A stretch of 64,000 bases of DNA from Deltaproteobacteria bacterium (lineage in GTDB: Bacteria > Myxococcota_A > UBA9160 > UBA4427): the NCBI GenBank assembly GCA_016713665.1, contig JADJOR010000005.1, positions 1-64,000 of the forward strand, read 5' to 3'. Shown in pieces: positions 40,354-49,832 of the stretch. The notes below the pieces were generated by a model that saw only the letters and a list, made by a program, of their open reading frames with translations, did not search any database and was not told the DNA's origin. Positions within the stretch are counted from its first letter, which is position 1; each line of letters begins with the position of its first letter. A program made the translations under genes and the position numbers.

Positions 40354-42042
40354 TCATCGATCTCCCCGCCTCTTCACCACCCCATCCCGCAGCTCCCGCT
40401 TCAAGATCTTCCCCGCCGCATTCCGGGGCAGCGGCTCGCCGACCACCTCGACGAGCGTCGGCACCTTGAACACCGCGATCCGCGCCGACACGAACGCCCG
40501 CAACGCCTCCGGATCGATCGTGCTCCCCCGCTTCGGCAGCACGACGCACGCGACCTCCTCGCCGAGCCGCGCGTGGGGCACGCCGAAGACCGCCGCCTCG
40601 TGCACGCCCGGGAATTCGTAGACGATGGCCTCGACCTCGGCGCAGTACACGTTCTCCCCCGCGCGCAGCACCATGTCCTTCGCGCGATCCTCGACGAACA
40701 CGAAGCCTTCCTCGTCGACGCGGCCGAGATCGCCGCTCTTGAGCCAGCCGTGGACGAAGGTCTCCCGGGTCGCCTCGGGCTTGTTCCAGTAGCCGCGGAT
40801 CAGGTTCGGCCCGCGGAAGCAGAGCTCGCCGACCTGGCCGGGCGGAAGCGGATGCATCTGCTCGTCGAAGGCCTTCGCCTCGAGGATCGGGACCGGTCGC
40901 CCCGCGCTGCGCGGCTTGCGGAGATAGTCGTCACCGCTGTTCTGCGGGCCGTAGGCGTTGGTCTCGGTCATGCCGTAGCCGATGCCCGGGCGCGCGCGAG
41001 CGAAGCTCTTGTCGATGCGCGCGACGAGCTCCGGCGGCGCAGGGGCGCCGCCGCCGCCGACGCCGGCGAGGCTCGAGGTGTCCCGAAGCGGGAAGTCCTT
41101 CGACTCGAGCAGATCGAAGGCCATGGTCGGGACGCCGACGAATTGGGTCACGCGCTCGCGCTCGATCAGCTCGAGGGCGCGCTCCGGATTCCACTTGTAG
41201 AGCATGACGAGCTTGATGCCCGCGAGGAACGACGAGAGCATGACCGGGACGAGGCCCGTCACGTGGAAGAGCGGGACGACCAGGACGAAGCAGGCGGGGA
41301 ACGGGCTCGGCTCCTTCGGCGGCTGCGTCATCGCCCCGACGATCGCCCGACACGCGAAGGCGCGCAGGGCCGAGAGCAGCGCATGATGGGTCGAGACAGC
41401 GCCCTTCGGAAAGCCCGTCGTTCCCGAGGTGTAGAGGATCGTCGCGTCGTCGTGGGAGCGGACCTCGACATCCGGCATCGCGGCGCCCGCGCGCAGGACC
41501 TCCTCCATCCGATCGACGCCGGTCGGGAGCGACCCGGGATGGCGGACGACGAGGACGCGAAGGCCGCCCGCGTCGAAGCGCGCCCGCGCCGTCTCGAAGC
41601 GTTCGTGGTCGGCGACGAGGAGCGTCGCGCCGCTGTCCTCGAGGCCGTAGGCCATCTCCTCCTGCTTCCACCACGCGTTCATGCAGACGGCGATCCCGCC
41701 GACCGAGAGCGTCGCCGCGAAGGTCGCGATCCATTCGGGGTAGTTGCGCATCGCGATCGCGACGCGATCGCCCGGGCGGATGCCGTATCGATGCACCAGG
41801 GCGTCGGCGATCTCGTCGACGCGGGCCATCATCGCGGCGAAGGTCCAGGTCTCGTCCTCGTAGACGACGAAGGGCTTGTCGCCGTGGAGGCGGGCCAGGG
41901 CGAAGGCCTCGCGCAGCGACTTCGGGAGGTCGGAGAAGACCCGGAGCGGCTGGCCCTCGACCAGGCGCTCGACGATCTCGAAGGGCGCCCCCGGCCCCGT
42001 CAACGCGGCCATCGCCTGATCCCAGCTCATCGCCTGTGCCAT
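40354..42042 (-). CDS. acyl-CoA synthetase (AMP-dependent ligase)
   Basis: 562 residues from ATG 42042 (an upstream in-frame ATG at 42093 is possible). ANL-family motifs: ILYTSGTTGFPKGAVSTH (P loop), GYGMTETNAYG, and the C-terminal hinge and lysine regions LKSGDLGRVDEEGFVFVEDR and PRNAAGKILKREL. It activates a carboxylic acid to its adenylate and then CoA thioester. Substrate is unspecified; the window also has acyl-CoA dehydrogenase, DUF35/Ltp and P450 genes that use such CoA esters. It is separated by only 4 bases from the APH gene downstream. Confidence 0.92.
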   Translation of the reverse strand: MAQAMSWDQAMAALTGPGAPFEIVERLVEGQPLRVFSDLPKSLREAFALARLHGDKPFVVYEDETWTFAAMMARVDEIADALVHRYGIRPGDRVAIAMRNYPEWIATFAATLSVGGIAVCMNAWWKQEEMAYGLEDSGATLLVADHERFETARARFDAGGLRVLVVRHPGSLPTGVDRMEEVLRAGAAMPDVEVRSHDDATILYTSGTTGFPKGAVSTHHALLSALRAFACRAIVGAMTQPPKEPSPFPACFVLVVPLFHVTGLVPVMLSSFLAGIKLVMLYKWNPERALELIERERVTQFVGVPTMAFDLLESKDFPLRDTSSLAGVGGGGAPAPPELVARIDKSFARARPGIGYGMTETNAYGPQNSGDDYLRKPRSAGRPVPILEAKAFDEQMHPLPPGQVGELCFRGPNLIRGYWNKPEATRETFVHGWLKSGDLGRVDEEGFVFVEDRAKDMVLRAGENVYCAEVEAIVYEFPGVHEAAVFGVPHARLGEEVACVVLPKRGSTIDPEALRAFVSARIAVFKVPTLVEVVGEPLPRNAAGKILKRELRDGVVKRRGDR

Positions 42043-42313
42043 GCGAAACGCCTCCGTGTCGTCCGTGGCGCCGAGCCTTCCGACCTGCGGCACGGCGAGT
42101 CTTCATTCGCGTTCCCGACCGCGCGAAGATCGAACGCAGCGGACCGGATGGTTCGAGCATAACGGAATCGCCCTCGCCGGCGCGTCGGAGTCGGGGCGCC
42201 CGCCTGCTCGGAACCGGCACCGCCTGGACTCGGGGTCCGCGGAAGCGGGTGGCCGAGGCCGCTCGATTGGTCGATGCTCGGCGGGCGCGCGCGCCGAATC
42301 GAGGTCGAGCGAG

Positions 42314-43725
42314 ATGAACGAGGCAGGCAATCCGATCGCTGCGAGCCCGAGCCCGGACGAGCTCCCCTTCTACCTGCGCGGGCTCCACGCCCCCGTCGAT
42401 CGCGAGGTCGAAGCCTTCGATCTCCCCGTCGAAGGCGCGATCCCCCCGAGATCGCGGGCCTCTATGTACGCAACGGACCGAACCCCCTCGGACGCGATCC
42501 GGGCCACTGGTTCCTCGGCGACGGCATGCTCCACGCCGTCGAGCTCTCCGGCGGCCGCGCGCGCTCGTTCCGCAGCCGCTTCGTGCGAACCCGCAAGCTC
42601 CGCGACCTCGCCCGCTACGTCGATCGCGACGGCCGCGTCGACTTCACGGCGAGCCCCGCCAATACCCACGTCGTCGCGCACGCCGGCCGCATCCTCGCCC
42701 TCGCCGAGAACGGCTACCCCTGGCTCGTCGACCGCAATCTCGACACGATCGGCTACCACGACTTCGCGGGGCGCCTGCGCGGGCCGATGACGGCCCACCC
42801 GAAGCTCTGCCCGACGACCGGCGAGCTCCACTTCTTCGGCTACCACTTCGCCCCGCCCTTCGTCGTCTACCACCGCCTCGACGCAAGAGGCGAGCTCGTC
42901 GTCTCGCGCCCGATCGAGATCCCGCGCCCGATCATGATGCACGACTTCGCGATCACCCAGGACTTCGTCCTCTTCTTCGACCTGCCCCTCGTCTTCTCGC
43001 CCGAGGCCGCGGCCCGCGGCGGCCTGCCCTACGCCTTCGACGCGTCGGCGGGAGCCCGGATCGGCATCCTGCGGCGCGATTCGCCCGAGTCCCCCGTCCG
43101 CTGGCTCGAGATCGAGCCCTGCTTCTTCTTCCATCCGCTCAACGCCTGGAACACCGGCGACACGATCCGGATCGACGTCGCGCGCTATCCCGACCTCTGG
43201 CGCGAGAGCTCCGGCCGCTTCGGATCGGCCTTCCTCCACCGCTACGACGTCGACCTCGCCCGCGGCACGGTCCGCGAGACAGCCCTCGACGACCTCGGCA
43301 TCGAGTTTCCGCGCGTCCGCGAGGATCGTGTCGGACTGCCGACCCGCTTCGGCTATGCGTCCCGCACCCGCGACGACGGCATCGTCGTCGGCGCAGGCCT
43401 CGTCCGCTACGACCTCGAGACCGGCGCACGGACGCTCTTCGACGGCGAAGGCAAGTGGATGCCGGGGGAGGCGGTCTTCGTGCCGGCCGGGACGAGCGGC
43501 GCTTCGACCCGCGCGCCAGGCGGACGCGCGACATCGAACGCCGCGGGCGAAGGCGACGGGTGGCTCCTCGCGTTTCTGCACGACCGCGACGGGGGCGCGA
43601 GCCATTTCGCGATCTTCGACGCGACCCGCCTCGAGAAGGGGCCGATCGCGCGGGTGTGCTTGCCTCAGCGCGTGCCGCTGGGCTTCCACGGGAGCTTCAT
43701 TCCGGACGAGGCGCTGGCGCGCTAG
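42314..43725 (+). CDS. carotenoid cleavage oxygenase family protein (one frameshift)
   Basis: About 470 residues after repair, from ATG 42314. The N-terminus (GRNPAD-like PFYLRGLHAPVDREVEAFDLP) shifts in a C6 run at 42442-42447; inserting one base restores EIAGLYVRNGPNP, the family hallmark, and the rest is intact to 43725. The four iron-binding histidines are recognisable in context: AHPKLCP, MMHDFAIT, FFFHPLNAWN and GFHGSF. Non-haem iron dioxygenases of this family split conjugated double bonds in carotenoids, stilbenes or lignin-derived compounds; substrate cannot be told. The shift is almost certainly a homopolymer error. Confidence 0.85.
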
Positions 43726-43759
43726 GCGACGGAGGTCGCTGGACCGGACACGCAGTCCG

Positions 43760-44485
43760 TCAGCCGACGAACGCGAGCCAGGCGCCGATCGCGACGGAGC
43801 CGCCGGCGCCGAGGCCGCGCAGCCAGGAGAGGCCGCGCTCCGCCCGCTTCGCCGAGAGGCGGCTCGCGACATGACCGAGCAGGCCGCTGACGGCGATCAT
43901 CGCGACGGCGACGCCGAGCCCGAAGAGCACGAGATAGGCCGTCGCCACGACCGGCGCGCTCGCGGCGATCGGGAGCACGACGAGCAGCGGCGCCGATCCG
44001 GCGAGGCCATGGAGGGCGCCCACGAAGAGCGCGCCGTGCTCGTGTTGATGGCGCGACATGCGCGCCTCGGGATGGGCGTGGGCGTGCTCGTGCCAATGCG
44101 CGTGGGGCATGAGGCCGTCGTGGGCGTGGAAATGAAGATGGGCGCGGCGCCGCGCGAGCTCGAGCCAGACGGTGAGGCCGAGTCCGATCATCACGAGTCC
44201 GACCGCGCGCTCCGCCACCGCCGACCAGGCCGCGGGCATCGCGCGACCGAGACCGACACAGAGGAGCCCCACGACGAGCAGGACGGCGCCATGGCCCAGC
44301 GACCAGCGCAGCCCCGCCCGCGCGCCCGCGACGGCGCCGTGCTCGCGGGTCGCGAAGACCGAGAGCGCCATGACGTGGTCCGCGTCGACGGCATGCAGCA
44401 GGCCGAGCCCGAAGGCGATCGCGAGGCCGCCCGCGGTCGAGGGGGGCACCGCGCCGGCGAGATCGAGGAGGGATGCGAGGTCCAA
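43760..44485 (-). CDS. NicO/UreH-like nickel-cobalt transporter
   Basis: 241 residues with six to seven membrane spans. The metal motif HAVDADHV (HX4DH) in the first span is diagnostic of NiCoT/RcnA/UreH relatives, and GLRWSLGHGAVLL is the second conserved helix. A cytoplasmic loop is very rich in His (HLHFHAHDG, HAHWHEHAHAHPEARMSRHQHEH), resembling metal-binding RcnA loops. It is probably a nickel or cobalt exporter or importer. No urease or hydrogenase genes are in view. Confidence 0.85.
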   Translation of the reverse strand: MDLASLLDLAGAVPPSTAGGLAIAFGLGLLHAVDADHVMALSVFATREHGAVAGARAGLRWSLGHGAVLLVVGLLCVGLGRAMPAAWSAVAERAVGLVMIGLGLTVWLELARRRAHLHFHAHDGLMPHAHWHEHAHAHPEARMSRHQHEHGALFVGALHGLAGSAPLLVVLPIAASAPVVATAYLVLFGLGVAVAMIAVSGLLGHVASRLSAKRAERGLSWLRGLGAGGSVAIGAWLAFVG

Positions 44486-44558
44486 GTCGGTCGAATCCCT
44501 TTCTACCCGCTCTGCCCGCTCCGCCCACGCTGCCCGCGCTGCGTCCGGCGTGCCGACT

Positions 44559-45428
44559 TCAGCGCATCTTCGCGATCACGTCGTCGGCATAGCGCTTGAT
44601 GCCGTCGATCTTCTTGTCGAGCTCGCCGGTGATCCCATGATAGAAGGCCCACGGCATCGTCAAGACGTGGGTGACACCACCATCGCCCAGCTTTCGATAG
44701 GCGTCGACGCCGTGGGCGTCGGATGCGCTCGCCAGCACGTCGAATCCGTCGCTCGACTTGCCCGCCGCCTTGCGATAGCCGCGGATCTTCTGGATGGACT
44801 CGAGGATCTCGGCGCTCGTCTGCAGATCCGAGAGCCAGCCGTCGTTGCGCGCGGCGCGGCGCAGCGCCATGTCCGAGATCCCGCCCACCCAGACCGGAAT
44901 CGGCGCAGTCGGGATCGGCGGCGTCATCTTGAGCCGCTCGCAGCGGTAGAACTCGCCCTCGAAGCTGAAGAACTCGCCGCTCCAGAGCTTGCGCATGAGC
45001 GCCAGCATCTCGTCCGCGCGCCGGCCGCGGCGCTCGAACTCCTGGCCGACGAGGCCGAACTCGACCTTCGACCAGCCGACGCCGATCGTCATCGTGATTC
45101 GATTGTTGGTCATCGCCGCCGCGGTCGCGACCTGCTTGGCGGCGAGATAGGGATTGCGCATCGGCAGCACGAAGGCGTTCGTCGTGAAGCGCAGCCGCGT
45201 CGTCACGGCCGAGAGCGTGCCGGCCACGACCCAGGGGTCGGGGAACTCGGTGTTCTCGTCGTAGCGCCGGGTGCCGTCCTCGGTATACGGATAGGGCGTG
45301 TCGAGGGTCTCGGGATAGACGGCGTGGTCCGAGAAGGCGATCGCCTCATAGCCCGCCTCTTCGGCGGCCTTGGCCAGGGGAATCAGGTGCTGCGGCGGCT
45401 GGAACGCGCCCGAAATCACGAACTTCAT
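44559..45428 (-). CDS. LLM-class (F420/flavin-dependent) oxidoreductase
   Basis: 289 residues of the bacterial luciferase-like TIM-barrel family: FSDHAVYPET, ATAAAMTNNRITMTIGVGWSK and VWVGGISDMALRRAARNDGW are typical. Most genes of this sequence type use coenzyme F420 and act in beta-oxidation-like or natural-product steps, but FMN is also possible. It is separated from the DUF35/Ltp pair by about 125 bases containing a short repeat; the shared strand suggests common use. Confidence 0.85.
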   Translation of the reverse strand: MKFVISGAFQPPQHLIPLAKAAEEAGYEAIAFSDHAVYPETLDTPYPYTEDGTRRYDENTEFPDPWVVAGTLSAVTTRLRFTTNAFVLPMRNPYLAAKQVATAAAMTNNRITMTIGVGWSKVEFGLVGQEFERRGRRADEMLALMRKLWSGEFFSFEGEFYRCERLKMTPPIPTAPIPVWVGGISDMALRRAARNDGWLSDLQTSAEILESIQKIRGYRKAAGKSSDGFDVLASASDAHGVDAYRKLGDGGVTHVLTMPWAFYHGITGELDKKIDGIKRYADDVIAKMR

Positions 45429-45494
45429 CTTGTTTCCTCTCGGGATCGCCGGTCGGCGATCGGGTGGGCGCGGTCGGCGCCGTCAGCGCGGTGG

Positions 45495-45512
45495 GTGTGA
45501 TCGGTGTGATCG
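45495..45512. repeat. two copies of a 9-mer in the LLM-DUF35 gap
   Basis: GTGTGATCG occurs twice in tandem (45495-45503, 45504-45512), followed by a similar GTGCAATTCG. The rest of 45429-45554 is GC-rich and non-coding, with the same simple-sequence flavour. Confidence 0.6.
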
Positions 45513-45554
45513 GTGCAATTCGTGCGATGGGTACAGCGCGGGCGGTGCGCGCGG

Positions 45555-45983
45555 TCAGCGCGAAGGTCGCGGCGTGAAGTGGATCAGGGTCTCGCGGCCG
45601 ACGTCTTCGAAACGGACCTCGACGGGCAGGCCGACCGAGACCTGCTCGGGCTTGCAGCCGACGATGCGCGTCGTCATCCGCGGCCCCTCCTCGAGCTCGA
45701 CGGCGGCGATCACGAGCGGGAGCTGCGCGCGCTGCGCGGGGTCGAGGCCGGCGCGGTCGACGGTGAAGGAGTAGATGGATCCGCGGCCGGAGACGGGCTC
45801 CCACTTCCAGTCGTCGCCGAGGCAGACGGGGCAGCGCGAGCGCGGATAGAAGAAGAAGCCGTCGCGCGGGCAGCGCTGGAGAATCAAGCGCCCCTCGCGC
45901 GCCGCGTCGAAATAGGGCGCCGTGGTCGGCGTCCGCCGCGGGATCGGGCGACCGTCTTCGGAAAAAGGCTGCTCGACGCGCAT
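45555..45983 (-). CDS. DUF35 OB-fold protein with incomplete zinc ribbon (ChsH2-like)
   Basis: 142 residues. The N-terminal rubredoxin-like zinc ribbon reads RLILQRCPRDG...RCPVCLG, so only three of the usual four cysteines are present; the CxxC of the first knuckle is CPRD. An OB fold follows (GRGSIYSFTVDRAG, LPLVIAAVELEEGPRM). In steroid and related acyl-CoA degradation this family partners Ltp-type aldolases. Its start overlaps the Ltp gene stop, so the pair is translationally coupled. Confidence 0.85.
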   Translation of the reverse strand: MRVEQPFSEDGRPIPRRTPTTAPYFDAAREGRLILQRCPRDGFFFYPRSRCPVCLGDDWKWEPVSGRGSIYSFTVDRAGLDPAQRAQLPLVIAAVELEEGPRMTTRIVGCKPEQVSVGLPVEVRFEDVGRETLIHFTPRPSR

Positions 45984-47176
45984 CACGCACCCTCCAGGAC
46001 GAGGCCGACGTTCGCGGCCATGAGCCCGCCGACGCCGGTCACGTAGGCGAGATCGGCCTTCTTCAGCTGGACGTCGCCGGCGCGCCCCTGGATCTGGCGC
46101 ATCGAGTCGAGGACGTGGGAGAGGCCGCCGGCCGAGCCGCCCTGGCCCATGCCGAGCTGGCCGCCGTGGGTGTTGAGCGGCCAGTCGCCGCTCCAGCGCA
46201 GGTCGTGCTCCTCGACGAAGCGACCGCCCTGGCCCTTCGCGGCGAAGCCGGCGTCTTCGATGGTCAGCAGGACGGTGATCGTGAAACAATCGTAGAAGGA
46301 GGCGAGGTCGATGCGCTTGCGATCGGCGCCCGCCATCCGGAACGCCCGGTCCGCCGACGCCTTCGCCGGGGTCATCGTCATGTCCTTCATGTACGTCACC
46401 GTCTTGTGGGTCACGCACTCCCCGTAGCCCGACACGAAGACCGGCCGATGCCGCGCGCGCTTCGCCCGCTCCGCCGAGGTCACGACGACCGCGCCACCGC
46501 CGAAGCAGGGCATCACCATCTCGAGCAGATGGATCGGATCGCAGACCATCGGCGACTTGAGCACGTCCTCGACCGAGATCGGCTTGTCGCGGAAGACCGC
46601 CTTCGGGTTCTTCAGCGCGTTGTCCCGCTCGTGGACCGCGATCTTCGCGAGCGTCTCCGGCGAGACGCCGTACTTCGCCATGTAACGCGTCGCGACCATC
46701 GCGAAGGACGAGGTCGCCGCGACGAGGCCGTAGGGGATGTCGAACTGGCCCTGCGGCGAGCCCCAGGCATCGCCCATCAGATAGGGCGGCATGATCATCT
46801 TGCGCGGATCCGCCCCGCCCTCCATCGGCGCCGGCGTCGACGGAACCAGCACGAGCACCGTATTCGCGACCCCGACCTCGATCGCCGCCGCCGCCCGCCA
46901 GATCATGCCCGCCGAGGTCGCGCCGCCGATGTCGACGACCTCGTTGAAGCTGCTCTCGATGCCGAGGTATTCGGCGAGGGCCAGTGTCGGAAAGAGCGGC
47001 GACTCCTGCAGCCCGCCGACGACGAGGCCGTCGACCTCGCCCTTCTCGATGCCCGCATCGGCGAGCGCCTCGGCCGCGAGCGCGGCGCAAGCCTCCATGC
47101 TGAACATCGGCCGATCCCATTTGCGCTGGGGAGCCCATTCCGTGTAACCGACCAGAGCGGCGGCGCGTTTACCCAT
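45983..47176 (-). CDS. thiolase-fold Ltp-like lipid-transfer protein / aldolase
   Basis: 397 residues from ATG 47176. The thiolase fold is clear (KRAAALVGYTEW, ALADAGIEKGEVDGLVVGG, YDCFTITVLLTIEDAGF, NTHGGQLGMGQGGSAGGL). The nucleophilic Cys of true thiolases is absent: the expected position reads VVDIGGATSAGM. The second thiolase Cys region is VTGVGGLMAANVG, also without Cys. Loss of both fits the Ltp2 retro-aldolase class that cleaves side-chain beta-hydroxy-acyl-CoA with a DUF35 partner. Coupling to DUF35 and proximity to a P450 and LLM gene support this; substrate is unknown. Confidence 0.8.
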   Translation of the reverse strand: MGKRAAALVGYTEWAPQRKWDRPMFSMEACAALAAEALADAGIEKGEVDGLVVGGLQESPLFPTLALAEYLGIESSFNEVVDIGGATSAGMIWRAAAAIEVGVANTVLVLVPSTPAPMEGGADPRKMIMPPYLMGDAWGSPQGQFDIPYGLVAATSSFAMVATRYMAKYGVSPETLAKIAVHERDNALKNPKAVFRDKPISVEDVLKSPMVCDPIHLLEMVMPCFGGGAVVVTSAERAKRARHRPVFVSGYGECVTHKTVTYMKDMTMTPAKASADRAFRMAGADRKRIDLASFYDCFTITVLLTIEDAGFAAKGQGGRFVEEHDLRWSGDWPLNTHGGQLGMGQGGSAGGLSHVLDSMRQIQGRAGDVQLKKADLAYVTGVGGLMAANVGLVLEGA

Positions 47177-47243
47177 CTTCGAACTCCTCTCCACCAGGCC
47201 GCGCGCTCCGCGCACGGCTCGATTCGCGTCTTCCGCTCCGCCC

Positions 47244-48494
47244 TCAGGCCGCCAGCACGCCGCGCGGATCGCGCAGGCGGACCGGCAGCGACGTCAGTCC
47301 GCAGGCGAAGGCCGGCGCGTGGAGCTCGAGCGGTCCGTCGTCCGCCCGCTCGAGCCCCGGCAATCGATCGAGGATCGCGTTGAAGGCGGCCCGCAGCTCG
47401 AGCCGCGCGATGTTCGCGCCCATGCAGAAATGGGCGCCGATGCCGAAGGCGACGTGGGGATTCGGCGAGCGCGTGATGTCGAAGCGCTGCGGATCCGCGA
47501 AGACGTCTTCGTCGCGATTCGCCGCGGCGTACATCAGGAGGACCTGGTCTCCAGCCCGGATCGTCCTGCCGCGCAGCTCGACATCGACCGTCGCCGTCCG
47601 TCGCATGTTGAGCAGCGGCGTCACCCAGCGCACCATCTCCTCGATCGCGACCGGCAGCAGCGTCCGGTCCGCGCGCAGGCGCTCGAGCTGGTCCGGGTGC
47701 TGGAGCAGCGCGAGCGTCCCGCCGGCGATGACGTGGCGGGTCGTGTCGCTCCCGCCGTTCAGGAAGAGGAGCGACTCGCTCGCGAGCTCGAGGTCGCTGC
47801 GCGCCGCAGCGCCCGAGCCGGCGGCCGAGACGATGCGCGAGAACCAGTCCTCGCCGCCCGGGCTCGACTTGCGCTGCGCGACGACGCCGAGCGCCTCCTG
47901 ATAGTAGTTCTGGGCGGCCTGCATGCCGGCCTCGTTGTGGTAGCGGGGGCCACCGCCGAGGGCCATCGTCGTCTCCGCGATCTGCGCATAACGCGGCCAG
48001 TCGGTGTCCGCGAGCCCGAGCGTCTCGACGATCACGCGCACCGGCAGCGGGATCGCGATCTCCTTCACGAGATCGAGCTCGCGCCGTCCCGCGAGCCCGC
48101 GGAAGATGTCGTCGACGATCCGATCGATCTGCGAGACGAACTTCTTCGCCCCCCGTGGCGTGATCTCCTTCTGGAAGATGTGGCGGAAGGCGATGTGCTT
48201 CGGATCGTCGTTGTCGATCATCGAGCCCGAGCCGTTCGAGCCGGGCCGGGAGCCCTGCGCGCTCGAAAAGCGCTCGGGATCGCGCGAGATGGCGACGATG
48301 TCGGCGTGGCGGGAGATCGCCCAGAGCGAGTTGGTCTCGTCCCAGTAGACGGGCGCGTGCTGGCGCAGCCAGGCGTAGGTCGGCTGGGGATCGCCCTCGT
48401 AGAGGGCATGGTCGAGGAGGTCGATCTTGCGGGAGTCGCTCGGGCGGGGGGCAGTCGGGTTCGAGGCGGTCGGGTTCGAGGCGGTCGTGGACAC
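47244..48494 (-). CDS. cytochrome P450 (CYP125/142-like class)
   Basis: 416 residues. Heme loop FGIGAHFCMGANIARLE with the axial Cys, I-helix GGSDTTRH, and ExxR in EEMVRWV (about residue 284) are complete. Sequence flavour matches the steroid or fatty-acid oxidising mycobacterial-type group (DDPKHIAFRHIFQKEITPRG). No signal peptide or membrane anchor is seen, so it needs a ferredoxin and reductase, none of which is in the window except the ferredoxin-like fusion. It is co-oriented with Ltp-DUF35, 67 bases upstream of the Ltp start. Confidence 0.9.
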   Translation of the reverse strand: MSTTASNPTASNPTAPRPSDSRKIDLLDHALYEGDPQPTYAWLRQHAPVYWDETNSLWAISRHADIVAISRDPERFSSAQGSRPGSNGSGSMIDNDDPKHIAFRHIFQKEITPRGAKKFVSQIDRIVDDIFRGLAGRRELDLVKEIAIPLPVRVIVETLGLADTDWPRYAQIAETTMALGGGPRYHNEAGMQAAQNYYQEALGVVAQRKSSPGGEDWFSRIVSAAGSGAAARSDLELASESLLFLNGGSDTTRHVIAGGTLALLQHPDQLERLRADRTLLPVAIEEMVRWVTPLLNMRRTATVDVELRGRTIRAGDQVLLMYAAANRDEDVFADPQRFDITRSPNPHVAFGIGAHFCMGANIARLELRAAFNAILDRLPGLERADDGPLELHAPAFACGLTSLPVRLRDPRGVLAA

Positions 48495-48604
48495 GGCGGC
48501 TTCACCTTCGAGGGCCCGGCGGCGGAGTCCAGCCGGGCGGGCTGCCTATCCTAGATCGAAGCCCGCCGATCCGCCGCGGTCGAGCAGCCGCCCCGGAGCG
48601 AGCC

Positions 48605-49762
48605 TCAGCCGAGGCCCCACTCGCCCACGTCCTCCTCCTCCTCGACCTGGCCGGGGGGGAGCGGATCGTCGAAGATCGCGCGCCGCCGCGCGTCGAAGGG
48701 CGGCGCGGGCACGAGGGCGAACGCGTTCAGGCGGTCGATGAGCGAGCGCAGGCCCCCGATCCGCCGCCGGTTGAAGTGCAGCCGCAGGCGTGGGAGATGG
48801 GGCATCTCGCTCTCGTCGGTCGAAGCGGCCTCGGCCCGCTCGATCCGTCCGGAATCGAGCAGACGGCCGAACTCGTCGTTGAGGGCCTCGAGCTGGGCGT
48901 CGTCCGGGGCGACGTGGAGCCGCAGGACCAGACGCCCGTCGACGTAGCGGCTCGAATGATAGTTGCGGTAGAAGCCCAGGATCTCGTCCACCGCCCGCTC
49001 CGCCGAGTCCGTCACGCAGAAGAGGTCGAGGTCGGCGGGATCGATGAGTCCCCGGTCGGCGAGATGGGTCGTCACGTAGTCGTACCAGTCCCGCCAGTAG
49101 GTCCCGCCCGGCTCGTCGACGAAGACGATGGGCACCATCTCGCTCTTTCCCGTCTGGATCAGCGTCAGCGCCTCGAAGCCCTCGTCGTGGGTCCCGAAGC
49201 CGCCCGGGAAGAGCGCGATCGCGTGGGCCTCCTTCACGAAGACGACCTTGCGCGTGAAGAAGTACCGGAAGTTGATGAGCTTCGGATCGCCGGCGATCGT
49301 GACGTTCGCCTGCTGCTCGAACGGCAGCCGGATGTTGACGCCGAACGAGGCGTCGCGCCCCGCGCCACCCTGGGCCGCGCCCATGATGCCGTCGCCGGCG
49401 CCGGTGATCACCATCCAGCCCGAGCGCACGATCGCCTCGGAGAACTTCCGCGCCTGGCCGTAATCCGGATGCTCCGGCCGCGTCCGCGCGCTGCCGAAGA
49501 CCGCGACCTTGCGGATCGGCGCATAGGGCTTGAAGACGCGGAAGGCGTGGCGCAGCTCCTTCAGCGCGCTGTTGACGAGCTTGAGCTCCGAGCGCGAGGT
49601 CCCGTCGCGCAGCAGATGGAGCCCGGTCACGAGGATCTGCCGGGCGAGCTCGACGTCGGCGGGATTGGTCGATTCCCGGCGCGCCGCCTCGAGCAGCGCC
49701 TCGATCTTGTCGTTCAGATCGGGGATGGGGAGCTGATAGGGGCGACGGGGCGAGGGCGACAT
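48605..49762 (-). CDS. LOG-family (lysine-decarboxylase-like) Rossmann protein
   Basis: 385 residues from ATG 49762. The LOG signature is PGGFGTHDEGFEALT (near residue 195), with the phosphoribohydrolase nucleotide pocket GSARTRPEHPDYGQARKFSE and TGAGDGIMGAAQGGAG. It is much longer than cytokinin-type LOG (~190), with about 160 extra residues C-terminally ending in an acidic tail (QVEEEEDVGEWGLG). Longer members resemble the PpnN nucleosidase group, which cleaves purine nucleoside monophosphates. Function is inferred from the family only. Confidence 0.8.
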   Translation of the reverse strand: MSPSPRRPYQLPIPDLNDKIEALLEAARRESTNPADVELARQILVTGLHLLRDGTSRSELKLVNSALKELRHAFRVFKPYAPIRKVAVFGSARTRPEHPDYGQARKFSEAIVRSGWMVITGAGDGIMGAAQGGAGRDASFGVNIRLPFEQQANVTIAGDPKLINFRYFFTRKVVFVKEAHAIALFPGGFGTHDEGFEALTLIQTGKSEMVPIVFVDEPGGTYWRDWYDYVTTHLADRGLIDPADLDLFCVTDSAERAVDEILGFYRNYHSSRYVDGRLVLRLHVAPDDAQLEALNDEFGRLLDSGRIERAEAASTDESEMPHLPRLRLHFNRRRIGGLRSLIDRLNAFALVPAPPFDARRRAIFDDPLPPGQVEEEEDVGEWGLG

Positions 49763-49832
49763 GTGGCGCGCAGGATAGCGGGACCGGCGCGGGCAAGCGC
49801 GGGCCGACGGCGGAATCCGGGCGCGGCTCGCG

